Source: an uncultured Woeseiaceae bacterium (GTDB lineage: Bacteria > Pseudomonadota > Gammaproteobacteria > Steroidobacterales > Woeseiaceae). Taken from it: 64,000 bases of DNA. Within the stretch, counting starts at the first letter, position 1. Each line of letters begins with the position of its first letter. Shown piece by piece: positions 25,987 to 36,329 of the stretch. The stretch is from contig CAJQPR010000105.1 in assembly GCA_905480255.1 (NCBI GenBank), forward strand, positions 43,026 through 107,025, in the 5' to 3' direction. The translations under genes were made by a program, and so were the position numbers. The notes beneath the pieces were generated by a model. That model ran no database searches. It saw only the letters and a program-made list of their open reading frames with translations, and was not told the origin of the DNA.

Positions 25987-27117
25987 ATGATGACTGACGA
26001 AACGCTGGCGTCATATGCGGCGCACGAAGAAAGCGGCAAAGGTCGTCGCCACAAAGAGCCACCCGCTGCCTATCGCGGGGAGTACCAGCGGGATCGTGAT
26101 CGCATTATTCATTCGACGGCGTTCCGCCGTTTGGTCTACAAAACCCAGGTTTTCGTCAATCATGAAGGGGATCTTTACCGAACCCGGATGACGCATTCTC
26201 TCGAGGTAACCCAAATTGCGCGAACGGTCGCCCGGGCGCTGCGGCTGAATGAGCCGCTGGTGGAGGCAATCAGCCTTGCCCATGATCTCGGCCACACTCC
26301 GTTTGGTCACGCGGGTCAGGACGCGCTGAATGAATGTATGCGCGATTATGGGGGCTTCGAGCATAACCTGCAGTCGCTCCGGGTTGTTGATGAGCTTGAG
26401 GCAAAGTACGCAGATTTCGTTGGACTGAATCTGACTTATGAAACAAGGGAAGGAATCCTGAAACATTGTTCCGCGCGGAATGCGCGTGAATTGGGCGAGC
26501 TCGGCAAGCGATTTCTCGACCGTCGCCAGCCGGGGCTTGAAGCGCAACTGGTGAACATTGCCGACTCAATTGCGTACAACAATCATGATGTAGACGACGG
26601 CTTCAGAGCCGGCCTTCTGCAACTGGATCAGCTCCGTGGACAGGCGCTGTTTGGTGAGCACTACACTGAGGTTCGCCAGCGGTATCCTGAACTGGACGAT
26701 CGGCGGCTAATCTATGAGGTAATTCGACGCATGATCGGACACGTCGTAACGGACCTTATCAACCACACGTCAGATGCGCTTTTAGCGCTGGGTCCTGAAT
26801 CAATTGAAGACGTGCGAAGCCATTCAAAACCCCTTGTCGCTTTCAGCGATGCGGTTTTTGAAAGCCACACTGCGCTCAAGAAGTTTTTGCGTGAAAACCT
26901 GTATCGCCATGATCAGGTTCGACAGATGAATGAGCAAACCCGGGCGATGGTTGAGGTTCTGTTTGAGCGCTACATGTCGGACACCAGCCAGATGCCTCGC
27001 TGGTTCGAAAAGCGAGCGGCGCTTGGCCAGCCCGATGGTCAGGCTCGTGTCGTAGCTGACTACATCGCCGGAATGACGGATCGATTCGCAATCGCGGAGC
27101 ACGATCGCCTGAATTAG
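25987..27117 (+). CDS. dgt: dGTPase-like HD-domain triphosphohydrolase
   Basis: Deoxynucleoside triphosphate triphosphohydrolase-like protein that cleaves dNTPs to nucleoside and triphosphate. The HD motif appears as AHDLGHTPFGHAG, with an upstream His in THSLEVTQIA. RDRDRIIHSTAFRRL is typical of the short Dgt subfamily. I start it at ATG 25987, four bases after aroB; the longer frame overlaps aroB and lacks support. Its 376 residues match the subfamily found in non-enteric proteobacteria. The physiological dNTP substrate is not determined by sequence. Confidence 0.92.
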   Translation: MMTDETLASYAAHEESGKGRRHKEPPAAYRGEYQRDRDRIIHSTAFRRLVYKTQVFVNHEGDLYRTRMTHSLEVTQIARTVARALRLNEPLVEAISLAHDLGHTPFGHAGQDALNECMRDYGGFEHNLQSLRVVDELEAKYADFVGLNLTYETREGILKHCSARNARELGELGKRFLDRRQPGLEAQLVNIADSIAYNNHDVDDGFRAGLLQLDQLRGQALFGEHYTEVRQRYPELDDRRLIYEVIRRMIGHVVTDLINHTSDALLALGPESIEDVRSHSKPLVAFSDAVFESHTALKKFLRENLYRHDQVRQMNEQTRAMVEVLFERYMSDTSQMPRWFEKRAALGQPDGQARVVADYIAGMTDRFAIAEHDRLN

Positions 27118-27158
27118 TTGTTACAATGCGCGGCGATTTTCACCATCCAGGTATAACT

Positions 27159-27869
27159 GTGAACAACAAGAACATCTCTGTGAAAGACCGACTGATTTTT
27201 GCCATGGACGTGCCGGACTGCGACCGGGCGCGTCAGCTGGCAGACGAGCTCGGAGATTCGGTGACCTTCTATAAAATCGGGCTCGAGCTCATGATGAGTG
27301 GTGGCTATTTCGAGCTGCTGGACTGGATGCTCGAGCGTGATAAGAAAGTTTTCGCAGATCTGAAATTTTTTGATATTCCCGCCACCGTCGGGTCGGCAGT
27401 CAGGCAGCTCAAGGACAGGGGCGCGAGCTGCGTCACCGTTCACGGCAACCAGTCAATCATGGAGGCGGCCGCCGAAAACAAGGGCGACGACCTCAAGATA
27501 CTCGCCGTTACTGTGCTGACCAGCCTCGACCGGGGCGATCTGGATGACCTTGGCTTTGATTGCGACATCGAAGCGTTGGTTTTGTCACGTGCAAGGCGTG
27601 CGCTGGAAGCAGGATGCGATGGCGTTATTTCGTCTGGGCTCGAAGCACCAAAACTCAGAGAATTCATTGATGAAAAACTGCTGGTGATTACGCCGGGAAT
27701 TCGTCCTGTGGATAACAAGCCAACCGGTGACCAGAAGCGTGTTGTCAGCGTGGAACAGGCATTTATCAACGGTGCAGACCACATCGTGGTTGGCAGGCCC
27801 ATTCGGGATGCAGAGAGCCCGCGCGCTGCGGCCGAGGCAATCCAGGCAACAATAGCGGCGCAATTCTGA
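27159..27869 (+). CDS. pyrF: Orotidine 5'-phosphate decarboxylase
   Basis: Last step of UMP synthesis: decarboxylation of OMP. The catalytic Asp-Lys-Asp array is in [12 protein letters not shown] and the C-terminal phosphate-binding segment is [10 protein letters not shown]. Start choice: GTG at 27159 has CAGG seven bases upstream and gives 236 residues, close to the family norm; the upstream ATG at 27126 adds 11 residues and has no ribosome binding site. The stop overlaps the hemE start by one base (TGATG), so hemE is likely coupled to it. Confidence 0.94.
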   Translation: MNNKNISVKDRLIFAMDVPDCDRARQLADELGDSVTFYKIGLELMMSGGYFELLDWMLERDKKVFADLKFFDIPATVGSAVRQLKDRGASCVTVHGNQSIMEAAAENKGDDLKILAVTVLTSLDRGDLDDLGFDCDIEALVLSRARRALEAGCDGVISSGLEAPKLREFIDEKLLVITPGIRPVDNKPTGDQKRVVSVEQAFINGADHIVVGRPIRDAESPRAAAEAIQATIAAQF

Positions 27870-28936
27870 TGCCTGCCCCACTCAAAAACGACCTCTTTCT
27901 CCGGGCGCTGAAGCGCGAGCCCGTGCCCCGTACGCCGCTCTGGATTATGCGCCAGGCGGGCCGGTATTTGCCGGAGTATCGCGAAGTTCGCGCGAAAGCC
28001 GGGGACTTCATGAGCGTCTGCTCCAACCCGGAGCTGGCCTGCGAGGTCACACTGCAGCCGCTTCGTCGTTTCAACCTGGATGCAGCAATACTTTTTTCGG
28101 ATATCCTGACAATTCCTGATGCGATGGGGCTGGGCCTGTATTTTGAAACTGGCGAGGGGCCCAAGTTCGAGCGCCCTGTGAGAACTGAGCGGGAAATCAA
28201 CAATCTTGTTGTCCCGGACGTCGCCGACAAGCTCGGTTACGTATTTGACGCGGTATCGCTGATCAGACGGGAACTTGACGGCCAGGTGCCGCTAATCGGG
28301 TTTTCCGGCAGTCCATTTACCGTGGGGACCTACATGGTCGAGGGCGGATCAAGCCGTGAGTTCCCGACGATAAAAGCGCTGGCTGCACAGAGTCCGGCCG
28401 TTCTCGAGAAGCTTCTGGATGTTGTCGCAACTACCACAACCGATTACCTGAATGCCCAAATCGACGCCGGCGCGCAGGCAATTATGATTTTCGATACCTG
28501 GGGCGCTGCACTTCCCGCTGCCGACTATCGGCGTTTTTCGCTGGCCAATATGCAGAAGATCGTTGCTGGCCTGCAACGGGAAAAAGATGGTGAAGTCATC
28601 CCGGTGATTTTGTTTACCAAGGGCGCGGGCCCGTTGCTTGCAGACATGGTGCAGACTGGCTGTGACGCGCTTGGTGTGGACTGGACTACCGATCTGGCTG
28701 ATGCGCGAAAATATACAAATGATGCGGTTGCGCTGCAAGGCAACCTGAATCCTGCCATGCTGCGAGAATCACCGGAGATGATTCGGCAGGGAGTTGCGGA
28801 CGTCCTGGAAAGTTACGGAACGGGGCCAGGTCATGTCTTTAACCTTGGGCACGGCATCACGCCCGATATAGACCCTGAGCATCTTGGCGTTCTTGTCGAC
28901 GCGGTGCACGAGCTAAGCCCGCAATATCATTCCTGA
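27869..28936 (+). CDS. hemE: Uroporphyrinogen decarboxylase
   Basis: Decarboxylates uroporphyrinogen III to coproporphyrinogen III in heme synthesis. The signature [15 protein letters not shown] near residue 25 contains the substrate-binding arginines. [14 protein letters not shown] carries the catalytic Asp, and [17 protein letters not shown] follows. Length 355 is normal. It ends 6 bp before the convergent fadD-like gene. Confidence 0.97.
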   Translation: MPAPLKNDLFLRALKREPVPRTPLWIMRQAGRYLPEYREVRAKAGDFMSVCSNPELACEVTLQPLRRFNLDAAILFSDILTIPDAMGLGLYFETGEGPKFERPVRTEREINNLVVPDVADKLGYVFDAVSLIRRELDGQVPLIGFSGSPFTVGTYMVEGGSSREFPTIKALAAQSPAVLEKLLDVVATTTTDYLNAQIDAGAQAIMIFDTWGAALPAADYRRFSLANMQKIVAGLQREKDGEVIPVILFTKGAGPLLADMVQTGCDALGVDWTTDLADARKYTNDAVALQGNLNPAMLRESPEMIRQGVADVLESYGTGPGHVFNLGHGITPDIDPEHLGVLVDAVHELSPQYHS

Positions 28937-28942
28937 TTTTAA

Positions 28943-30610
28943 TCAGCCAGGTTCGCGCAATGCTCTGCGCAAGATCTTGCCCACATTCGTTTTCGGCAAT
29001 GCGTCCCGAAATTCGATCTCTTTTGGAATTTTGTATCGCGTGAGGTTCTCGCGGCAGTAGTTGAGAACGTCTTTTTCAGTCACGGCCGGATCATTCCTGA
29101 CGACAAAGAGCTTTACGGCTTCTCCTGATTTTTCGTCGGGAACGCCGATGGCCGCCGCCTCGAGGACGCCCGCCATCTCAACCACTATGCCTTCCAGCTC
29201 GTTTGGGTAAACATTGAAGCCGGATACCAGGATCATGTCTTTTTTTCGATCCTCGATATAGACGAAACCGTCGTTATCCACCCGGCCTATGTCGCCAGTA
29301 CGGAACCAGCCGCCAGCGAACATGACCTTGTCCGTTTCATCCTGATTTTGCCAATAGCCCTCCATAACCTGGGGGCCGCGGACACAAATCTCGCCAATGG
29401 CGCCAGCTTCAACGCCGTTGCCATCATCGTCGCAAATACGCACTTCGGTCGATGATATAGGCAAACCAATCGAACCGTTAAACTCGGTCGAATTAAGCGG
29501 ATTGATTGTCGCTGCCGGTGAAGTTTCGGTCAGGCCGTACGCCTGAACCACAGGTTTGCCAGTCACCTGTTGCCATCGTCTCGCAACGGCCTCCTGAACT
29601 GCCATGCCTCCGCCAATCGTCAGTCGCAACGCGCCAAAATCGACCGACTCGAAACCGGGCGTGTTTAGCAGTGAAGCAAACATCGTATTGACACCGGTAA
29701 AGTAGGCGAATCGGTGTCTTCGCAGCTCCGTGATGAAACCTGCAGCGTCCCGCGGATTCGTAATCAGCACGTTTTCGCCGCCCAGCCACATCATCAGCAG
29801 GCAGTTACTCTTGAGCGAAAATATGTGATAAAGCGGCAAAGCCGTGATCGCGACAATGCGGTCTATGTCATCGAATACTCCGCCGGTCCACGCTTCTGTC
29901 TGAAAAACGTTGTGTACCATGTTGCGGTGGCTGAGCATGGCTCCCTTGGCCAGGCCTGTGGTGCCACCGGTATATTGCAAAAAGGCAATGTCGGCAAAAC
30001 CAAGCTCGACCGGCGACAGTTCACTCTTCCTGCCTTGTCGCATCGCCTTTTTGAAGGTGATGCTGCCTGGCAGTGAGAATGTCGGCACGCTCTTCTTCAC
30101 ATACTTAAGTACGAAATTTGTCAGCGGGCCTTTTGGCCAGTTAAGAAGGTCGCCCACGCCCGTGGTAATAACCTGGTCGACTTTGGTATCGGCAATTACC
30201 TCCTGCAGCGTCGTTGCGAAATTTTCGAGAACCACAATGCAGCGAGCCCCGGAGTCCGTGAGCTGATGTTTGAGTTCGCGCGCGGTATACAAAGGGTTGA
30301 TGTTGACAACGACCAGGCCGGCGCGAAAGATTCCGCAGAGCGCAATCGGATACTGCAGCAAGTTGGGCAACATGATGGCGACGCGCTCTCCGCGCACCAG
30401 GCCCAATTCGTTTTGCAGGTAGCTGGCAAATTGCAGCGAAAAACGATCGAGGTCTGCGTAGGTGAGAGTCGTCCCCATGTTCGTGTATGCCGGGCGATCA
30501 GCATACTCACGCAGTGAAAAATCGATCATCTCGCGCAGAGAGCGGAATTTGGGCGTTGGTATTTCTGCGGGCACGCCTTCCGGGTATGACTTCAGCCAGG
30601 ACTTATGCAA
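28943..30610 (-). CDS. fadD: Long-chain fatty acid-CoA ligase (FadD-like)
   Basis: Adenylate-forming enzyme that activates fatty acids to acyl-CoA. The AMP-binding P-loop is QYTGGTTGLAKGAML. Later motifs are AYGLTETSPAATINP, WFRTGDIG, and the C-terminal Lys in YKIPKEIEF and NVGKILRR. The N-terminal opening KSWLKSYPEGVPAEI is typical of FadD. At 555 residues it is complete. It lies 3 bp from tesA on the same strand; a thioesterase next to a ligase suggests joint handling of acyl chains, which is inference. Confidence 0.93.
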   Translation of the reverse strand: MHKSWLKSYPEGVPAEIPTPKFRSLREMIDFSLREYADRPAYTNMGTTLTYADLDRFSLQFASYLQNELGLVRGERVAIMLPNLLQYPIALCGIFRAGLVVVNINPLYTARELKHQLTDSGARCIVVLENFATTLQEVIADTKVDQVITTGVGDLLNWPKGPLTNFVLKYVKKSVPTFSLPGSITFKKAMRQGRKSELSPVELGFADIAFLQYTGGTTGLAKGAMLSHRNMVHNVFQTEAWTGGVFDDIDRIVAITALPLYHIFSLKSNCLLMMWLGGENVLITNPRDAAGFITELRRHRFAYFTGVNTMFASLLNTPGFESVDFGALRLTIGGGMAVQEAVARRWQQVTGKPVVQAYGLTETSPAATINPLNSTEFNGSIGLPISSTEVRICDDDGNGVEAGAIGEICVRGPQVMEGYWQNQDETDKVMFAGGWFRTGDIGRVDNDGFVYIEDRKKDMILVSGFNVYPNELEGIVVEMAGVLEAAAIGVPDEKSGEAVKLFVVRNDPAVTEKDVLNYCRENLTRYKIPKEIEFRDALPKTNVGKILRRALREPG

Positions 30611-30613
30611 TTA

Positions 30614-31267
30614 CTAGGTCCCTGTTTCAGCCTGGGCCTCAATGTCTCTTGTGGCGCGCTCGGTCAGCGCCTGCCGAATAATCGGCCAGGCATTGTCCAG
30701 CAGAATGGGTTGAGCTTCCTCATTCGGATGAATGCCGTCGTCCTGCATCAGTTCGTCGTTCAAGGCTATGCCATCCATAAAAAACTCGATCCACGGGACG
30801 TCCAGTTCGCCGGCCAGTTCGCGGTAGACGCCTTCAAAGGCGTTGGTATAACGGGGGCCGTAGTTTGGTGGAATTCGAATGCCGAGCAAGACAATCGAAG
30901 CGCCACTGTCTCGCGTTGTTTCGATAATGGCCCGAATGTTGCCCTTCATGACCTCTGGCGGAAATCCGCGCAGACCATCGTTGCCGCCCAGCTCCAGGAT
31001 GACGAGATCGGGGCTGAAATTTTTGAGTGCTGCATTGATCCGGGTCTTGCCGCCCTCTGTCGTTTCGCCGCTTATGCTGGCGTTAATGACCCGATGTTCG
31101 TACCCTTGGGCATTCAGTCGGGACTGCAACAAAGCCGTCCAGGATCGGTCAACATCTATGCCGTAACCGGCACTCAGACTGTCACCGAAAATTACGACAG
31201 TAGGCGGATTCGCGGCATATGAAGCAGCGGCGACGACAAACAACAAAAGGCTCAGAAACTTACGCAT
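30614..31267 (-). CDS. tesA: Periplasmic SGNH esterase/thioesterase TesA
   Basis: Multifunctional acyl-CoA thioesterase I, protease I and lysophospholipase L1 family. From the chosen start MRKFLSLLLF (217 residues) a signal peptide ends near SYA-AN. The SGNH blocks are all present: FGDSLSAGYG (Ser), block II Gly in SISGETT, GGNDGLRG (Asn) and DGIHPNEEAQ (Asp and His). The ORF track start lies inside the divergent ABC gene and is rejected. The start codon overlaps that of ybbA in the shared tetramer CATG, so the two genes are divergent with no spacer. Confidence 0.93.
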   Translation of the reverse strand: MRKFLSLLLFVVAAASYAANPPTVVIFGDSLSAGYGIDVDRSWTALLQSRLNAQGYEHRVINASISGETTEGGKTRINAALKNFSPDLVILELGGNDGLRGFPPEVMKGNIRAIIETTRDSGASIVLLGIRIPPNYGPRYTNAFEGVYRELAGELDVPWIEFFMDGIALNDELMQDDGIHPNEEAQPILLDNAWPIIRQALTERATRDIEAQAETGT

Positions 31268-31973
31268 GTTGGACAATTCAACCAGTAAAAACGCGGTTCT
31301 CGCCGCAAACAATGTCACAAAGCAGGTTAGCAGCCCGGAAGGTACTCTGACCATACTTTCGGACGTCAGTTTCGCGATCGACAAAGGAGACTCCGTTGCC
31401 ATAGTAGGGGCGTCAGGCGCTGGCAAATCAACGCTTCTCGCGCTTCTTGCTGGCCTGGACCTGCCCACAACGGGCGAAATCTGGCTGGATGGCGCAAACC
31501 TGACAAATCTTGACGAAGATGGGCGGGCGGCTGTCCGGGCGGCAAGCGTTGGCTTTGTGTTTCAGTCGTTTCATCTTGTACCGTCCTTGAATGCGCTTGA
31601 AAACGTCATGTTGCCGCTGGAGCTTGCCGGCAAGGCTGACCCGCGTCATACAGCAATGGAAATTCTCAAAACAGTTGGCCTTGGAGAGCGCTGGAGCCAT
31701 TACCCGGCGCAGCTGTCCGGCGGGGAAAAGCAGCGAGTCGCGATCGCAAGGTCGTTTGCGACCCAGCCCGCGGTCCTGTTTGCGGATGAGCCAACCGGCA
31801 ATCTCGATAGTCGCACCGGCGACCACATCATTGACCTGATGTTTGAACTGAATCGAAGCTCAACGACGACCCTCGTACTTGTGACGCATGACCAGGCGCT
31901 TGCCGCCCGCTGCGATCGCACGTTGGGTCTGGATGCTGGCAAACTCGTAACCGACGAAAAGGCCGCCGCGTGA
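31266..31973 (+). CDS. ybbA: ABC transporter ATP-binding protein YbbA
   Basis: Nucleotide-binding subunit of a LolD/MacB-like ABC system. Walker A is GASGAGKSTL, the signature is LSGGEKQRVAIARS, Walker B is VLFADEPTGNLDS, and the H-loop His is in VTHDQ. At 235 residues it is standard. It overlaps its permease gene ybbP by four bases. The gene pair next to a divergent tesA is conserved from E. coli. Substrate is unknown. Confidence 0.93.
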   Translation: MLDNSTSKNAVLAANNVTKQVSSPEGTLTILSDVSFAIDKGDSVAIVGASGAGKSTLLALLAGLDLPTTGEIWLDGANLTNLDEDGRAAVRAASVGFVFQSFHLVPSLNALENVMLPLELAGKADPRHTAMEILKTVGLGERWSHYPAQLSGGEKQRVAIARSFATQPAVLFADEPTGNLDSRTGDHIIDLMFELNRSSTTTLVLVTHDQALAARCDRTLGLDAGKLVTDEKAAA

Positions 31974-34459
31974 ATGCGTTTCTCTATGCGCTGAGGAGTT
32001 TTGGCAGGGAAATTCGATCCGGCGAAGTCATCGTTCTGTTGGCGGCGGTAGCCCTTGCGGTTTCTGCGCTCACAGCGGTGGGCTTTCTTACCGACCGTAT
32101 CGGGCGCGCGGTTGAACGACAGGCGAATGAGATTCTCGCCGCTGACCTGCGACTCCGTACACCGGATCCAATTCCCGCTGAATGGCACGAGTTGGCCGCA
32201 GAATATGATCTTCGTTCCGCCGAGACTCATACTTTTCCAAGTGTGGTATTTGCTGGTGACCTGAGTTCTCTTGCAACTATCAAGGGAGTTAGCGACGGTT
32301 ATCCGTTGCGCGGCAATGTTCGCGTTGCAGACGATCTTTTTGGCGAGCAAAGAATTGCTGAGGGTGTGCCAACCTCAGGTAATGTTTGGGCCGACGGCGC
32401 TCTGATGGCCCGACTTGGCGTTGACGTGGGTGACCGAATATCGGTTGGCGAGTCCGAAATGACTATCGACGCTGTCCTGACCTACCGCCCCGATCAATCG
32501 ATTGGTTTTGCCTCACTCGCGCCATCTCTTCTCGTCAATACGCTCGATCTGCCTGCAACGGGACTGATTGCTGAAGGTAGCCGGGTGCGCTACGCATTGC
32601 TGGTTGCTGGTAACGACACCAGGGTTGACGAATTTTACGAAGCGATTGAGGAGCGGTTGCCGGATTCAGTCAGAAGCAGAAATCGTGAGGAAGGCAGCGA
32701 TCGCGCGACCAATGCAGCGGACCGGGCGCAGCGATTCTTGTCTCTGACAGCTGTAATAAGCCTGCTTCTCAGCGCTGTGGCAATCGCTATGTCGGCGCGT
32801 CGGTTCGCTCATCGCAGAATGGATACGGTTGCGTTAATGAAAAGCCTTGGTGCCAGTCAGAGGTTTGTCATCTACGCGGCTTCCGTGCAGCTCGTGCTAC
32901 TCGGAATCTTCGGCGTCATCATAGGCAGTGTCGTTGGCTTCGTACTGGAAATGTTTGTAACGGAGATGCTCGCCGATATCATCCAGGGCGATCTGCCCCC
33001 GGTTGGATTTTCACCGGTGATTCTTGCCTGTGGCAGTGCTTTGATCCTGTTGGTTGGCTTCGCATTACCATCTCTCTTCCAACTACGTGATACGCCTCCA
33101 CTGCGAGTGTTGCGACATGACGAAATGCCGCCACCGCCTTCCCGACTGTTCGTGGCCGGCACTGCATTGATCGCGGTAGCCGTGATGCTGTACCAGGCGA
33201 TTGGTGACGGCCTGATGTTGATAATTGTTCTTGGTGGAATGCTGGTCGTTTCAGGTGCGCTTTACGTCGCTGGCAGAGGGCTCGTCTCCGTGATGGGTCG
33301 GTCGCGCGGCGGCGTAGGTATTGCGTGGCGATATGGCCTCGCAAATGTTGCGCGTCGTGGCCGCGACAGTGCGGTGCAGGTGGTCGCTTTCGGCTTGGGC
33401 CTTACTGTGCTTCTGCTATTAACTTTCGTCCGTACTGACCTGTTGGAGGGTTGGCAACAAACACTGAACGAAAATGCGCCGAATCATTTCCTGATCAATA
33501 TTCAGCCGGACGAGCGCGTTTCAATTGCGGAGATCTTCCAGAGTAACGGTGTAGCCGCGCCGGAATTTGTACCGATGGTTCGGGCACGCATGCAAACGAT
33601 AAATGGCGAGGACGTGAAGGAACGCGAATATCCTGTCGAAGATGGTGAGTGGATGGCCAATCGGGAACAGAATCTGTCCTGGGCAGAACAGCTAAATCCG
33701 AGCAACAAGGTCATTGATGGTGAATGGTGGCCGGCGGACTACTCGGGCGAGCCACTGGTGTCACTTGAACAGGATGCAGCGCTTGAACTGGGAGTCGGCA
33801 TCGGTGACAAGTTGAGATACGTTGTGGCCGGTCAGGAAATCGAAGCAACAGTCGCGAGTACTCGCGAAATTAACTGGGACTCTTTCAGGCCAAATTTTTT
33901 CATGGTGTTTTCCCCGGGGGCGCTGGACGGTTATCCCGCGACATTTATTTCAGGCATAAAAGTGCCGGACGACCGGAAGACCGCGCTCGTCCGGCTTGTA
34001 CGTTCGCACCCGACCGTGTCGGTAATCGACATAGATGCAATTCTTTTGCAGATCAAGGGGATTATCGATAAGGCGAGCCTTGCCGTTCAGGCAGTATTTG
34101 TATTCACGCTCGCCGCCGGGATTGCGGTATTGTTTGCCGCTGTCCAGTCGACAATTGATGAGCGGCGTTTCGAGAGCGCGATGTTGCGTGCGCTTGGTGT
34201 CAGGCGGCGAACTGTGTTGTCCGGAGTTCTGACAGAATTCGCCGCGCTGGGATTTGCAGCGGGGCTCCTTGCGTCGGCCGGGGCGTCCATTCTTGCTGCC
34301 ATAGTTGCGGTCAACCTGTTTGACCTGGAGTACACCTTCAATGCTGCGCTTTGGTTTGCGGGTCTTGCTGGCGGCATAGCGCTGGTCTGCGTCAGCGGAT
34401 TCATAGCGGCACGCGGCGCCATCAATGCGCCACCAGTTGATGTGCTCCGCTCTGCATGA
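31970..34459 (+). CDS. ybbP: FtsX-like ABC transporter permease YbbP
   Basis: Large inner-membrane permease (829 residues) of the MacB/FtsX superfamily, partner of YbbA. An N-terminal membrane helix, a periplasmic domain, and a membrane core with two FtsX units are visible. The first unit includes RMDTVALMKSLGASQRFV and the last includes RRFESAMLRALGVRRRTV, the typical cytoplasmic loop next to a coupling helix. The protein probably extracts or moves a lipid or lipoprotein-like substrate, but the real substrate is not established. It overlaps the NUDIX gene by four bases (ATGA). Confidence 0.92.
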   Translation: MNAFLYALRSFGREIRSGEVIVLLAAVALAVSALTAVGFLTDRIGRAVERQANEILAADLRLRTPDPIPAEWHELAAEYDLRSAETHTFPSVVFAGDLSSLATIKGVSDGYPLRGNVRVADDLFGEQRIAEGVPTSGNVWADGALMARLGVDVGDRISVGESEMTIDAVLTYRPDQSIGFASLAPSLLVNTLDLPATGLIAEGSRVRYALLVAGNDTRVDEFYEAIEERLPDSVRSRNREEGSDRATNAADRAQRFLSLTAVISLLLSAVAIAMSARRFAHRRMDTVALMKSLGASQRFVIYAASVQLVLLGIFGVIIGSVVGFVLEMFVTEMLADIIQGDLPPVGFSPVILACGSALILLVGFALPSLFQLRDTPPLRVLRHDEMPPPPSRLFVAGTALIAVAVMLYQAIGDGLMLIIVLGGMLVVSGALYVAGRGLVSVMGRSRGGVGIAWRYGLANVARRGRDSAVQVVAFGLGLTVLLLLTFVRTDLLEGWQQTLNENAPNHFLINIQPDERVSIAEIFQSNGVAAPEFVPMVRARMQTINGEDVKEREYPVEDGEWMANREQNLSWAEQLNPSNKVIDGEWWPADYSGEPLVSLEQDAALELGVGIGDKLRYVVAGQEIEATVASTREINWDSFRPNFFMVFSPGALDGYPATFISGIKVPDDRKTALVRLVRSHPTVSVIDIDAILLQIKGIIDKASLAVQAVFVFTLAAGIAVLFAAVQSTIDERRFESAMLRALGVRRRTVLSGVLTEFAALGFAAGLLASAGASILAAIVAVNLFDLEYTFNAALWFAGLAGGIALVCVSGFIAARGAINAPPVDVLRSA

Positions 34460-34878
34460 CGGAAGCCGACGGGAAACTGTCCTGTGGTGCAGTCGTTATT
34501 CGTAAGACTGATAGCGGCTGGGCAACAGTGATGCTGCGTGCATACCGCAACTGGGATTTCCCCAAGGGTCTGTGTGAAGACGGCGAACTGCCATTGGAAG
34601 CTGCTATACGTGAGGTCGGTGAGGAGACAGGTATAGGCGATTTGTGTTTCCACTGGGGCGAGCAGCATATGGAAACGGGACCCTATAATCGGGGGAAGGT
34701 GGCCCGCTACTACCTTGCCGAAACGATGCAGGAGCAGGTAGTCATGGGCATTTCGCCCGAGCTCGGCAGACCGGAGCATCACGAGTTCCGTTGGGTGAGC
34801 CTTGATGACGCCTACGACCTGTCCGCACCCCGCGTCAGGTTAGTAGTGCAATGGGTGAGGCAGGTCATCGGCGCCTGA
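34456..34878 (+). CDS. NUDIX hydrolase
   Basis: A 140-residue hydrolase of nucleoside diphosphate derivatives. The Nudix box is complete: G followed by ELPLEAAIREVGEETGI (pattern GX5EX7REUXEEXGU). The size and start (SCGAVVIRKTDSGWATVMLRA) suggest the diadenosine-tetraphosphate or broad-substrate type, but the substrate cannot be read from sequence. It is the third gene of the ybbA-ybbP unit and its stop codon directly abuts that of the convergent dehydrogenase gene (TGATCA). Confidence 0.88.
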   Translation: MTEADGKLSCGAVVIRKTDSGWATVMLRAYRNWDFPKGLCEDGELPLEAAIREVGEETGIGDLCFHWGEQHMETGPYNRGKVARYYLAETMQEQVVMGISPELGRPEHHEFRWVSLDDAYDLSAPRVRLVVQWVRQVIGA

Positions 34879-35838
34879 TCAGACGACGCGGTTTCGCTCC
34901 TCACCGCTCAGAAATGATCGCACGTTTGCGGCAACCTCATTGATTGCGTTCTGGCGGGCCTCGACCGTAGCCCATGCAATATGAGGCGTCACGATCAGGT
35001 TGTCGCCGTGGTAGTCCAGTAGCGGATCGCCGTTCACCGGTGGTTCCTGCGAAAGCACGTCAATGCCCGCCGCGGCAATGACGCCGTTGTCGAGCGCCTC
35101 CACAAGCGCAGCAGAATCGACAAGGCCGCCGCGTGCGGTGTTGATCAGGATCGCGCTTGATTTCATCAAGCTCAATTCCCGCATCCCAATCAGGTTACGG
35201 GTCTCGTCCGTCAGTGGGCAATGCAGTGAAATTACATCGCAAATCTTGAGGAGTTCGGCGATGTCTCGCCGCCCGTCTCCGGAAATGGTGTCTGATCCAG
35301 GCCGCCTGCCGACCAGGACGGACATGCCAAAAGCCTCCGCCATTGCCGCTACGCCCTTACCGAGCGCGCCGAAGCCAATGACGCCAATGGTCATCGCAGA
35401 CAGCTCCCTGATTGGATAACCGAGCATGCAAAAATCGACTGAATTCTGCCAGTCACCGGCGCGTACGCTTGAATGATACCGCCCGATGCTGTGTGTCAAA
35501 TTGAGGAGCAGGGCAAATACATGCTCGACGACCGAGTTTGTACAGTAAGCGCGAATATTGCAGACGGCGATTCCACGCTCCTTTGCGGCGGCAAGATCGA
35601 CATTGTCAACACCGGTAGCAAGGAGTCCAATGAATCGCAGATCAGGCGCATCCTCCATTATTTCCCGGGTCATGCGGACCTTGTTGATGTACACGAGATC
35701 ACAGCCTTTAATTCTCGATGCCACTTCGTTGGCGGAAGTGTTATCGAAAATCGATAACTCACTTGTTGCGTCTTTGAGAGGTGTGACATCCAGCTCGTCA
35801 GATCCAACCGTGGCGAAATCGAGAAACGCTGCTTTCAT
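34879..35838 (-). CDS. D-2-hydroxyacid dehydrogenase family protein
   Basis: NAD(P)-dependent oxidoreductase of the hydroxypyruvate/glyoxylate reductase type. The nucleotide-binding motif is [13 protein letters not shown]. The catalytic Arg is in [10 protein letters not shown], the Glu in VLSQEPP and the His in VTPHIAWAT. Length 319 is typical. The substrate is uncertain: glycerate, glyoxylate or a related 2-keto acid are all possible. It is divergent from ycgN with a 37-bp gap. Confidence 0.9.
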   Translation of the reverse strand: MKAAFLDFATVGSDELDVTPLKDATSELSIFDNTSANEVASRIKGCDLVYINKVRMTREIMEDAPDLRFIGLLATGVDNVDLAAAKERGIAVCNIRAYCTNSVVEHVFALLLNLTHSIGRYHSSVRAGDWQNSVDFCMLGYPIRELSAMTIGVIGFGALGKGVAAMAEAFGMSVLVGRRPGSDTISGDGRRDIAELLKICDVISLHCPLTDETRNLIGMRELSLMKSSAILINTARGGLVDSAALVEALDNGVIAAAGIDVLSQEPPVNGDPLLDYHGDNLIVTPHIAWATVEARQNAINEVAANVRSFLSGEERNRVV

Positions 35839-35875
35839 AGTGTATTGTTCGTTTTACTCCAGGAGAGGCAGCAAG

Positions 35876-36304
35876 ATGAACGATGAGTTCTGGAAACGCA
35901 AATCCCTGAACGAGATGTCGCGGCAAGAGTGGGAATCTCTGTGCGATGGCTGTGCTTTATGTTGTTTGCAGAAACTTGAGGACGAAGATACCGGCGACAT
36001 CTATTACACGGACATCGCGTGCCGCTTGCTTGATATTGGCTCCTGTCGTTGCACGGATTACAGTCGGCGCGCGAAACTTGTCGCTGAATGCCTCATCCTG
36101 TCGGCGGACAACCCGGAGCCGTTTCGGTGGTTGCCCGGCACCTGCGCCTACCGGCTGCTGGCGGAAGGCGCGGATCTGCCGGAGTGGCATCCTCTGCTTA
36201 CTGGAAATCCGGATTCCGTCCATGCCGCAGGGATCTCGGCAAAAGGGAAGGTGGTCTCAGCAAATGACGAAACAGAATGGTCCGTGCTGCGCGAACTGTC
36301 GTAG
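35876..36304 (+). CDS. ycgN: YcgN family cysteine cluster protein (UPF0260)
   Basis: A 142-residue member of the YcgN/UPF0260 family with a CxxC-type cysteine cluster: CDGCALCC near the N-terminus, then a [14 protein letters not shown] segment. The spacing suggests a metal or Fe-S site, but the function is not known. The start ATG has a strong AGGAGAGG upstream; the ORF track frame extends further into the divergent dehydrogenase gene and is trimmed. It converges on ppc, with the long inverted repeat in the gap. Confidence 0.9.
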   Translation: MNDEFWKRKSLNEMSRQEWESLCDGCALCCLQKLEDEDTGDIYYTDIACRLLDIGSCRCTDYSRRAKLVAECLILSADNPEPFRWLPGTCAYRLLAEGADLPEWHPLLTGNPDSVHAAGISAKGKVVSANDETEWSVLRELS

Positions 36305-36329
36305 CAACGCCCCCGCCTCCACATGTTTC

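Noticed and set aside
34876-34881. TGATCA formed by abutting stop codons of the NUDIX and dehydrogenase genes
   Set aside because: Noted as a curiosity; convergent genes with no gap are not rare and nothing else suggests regulation.
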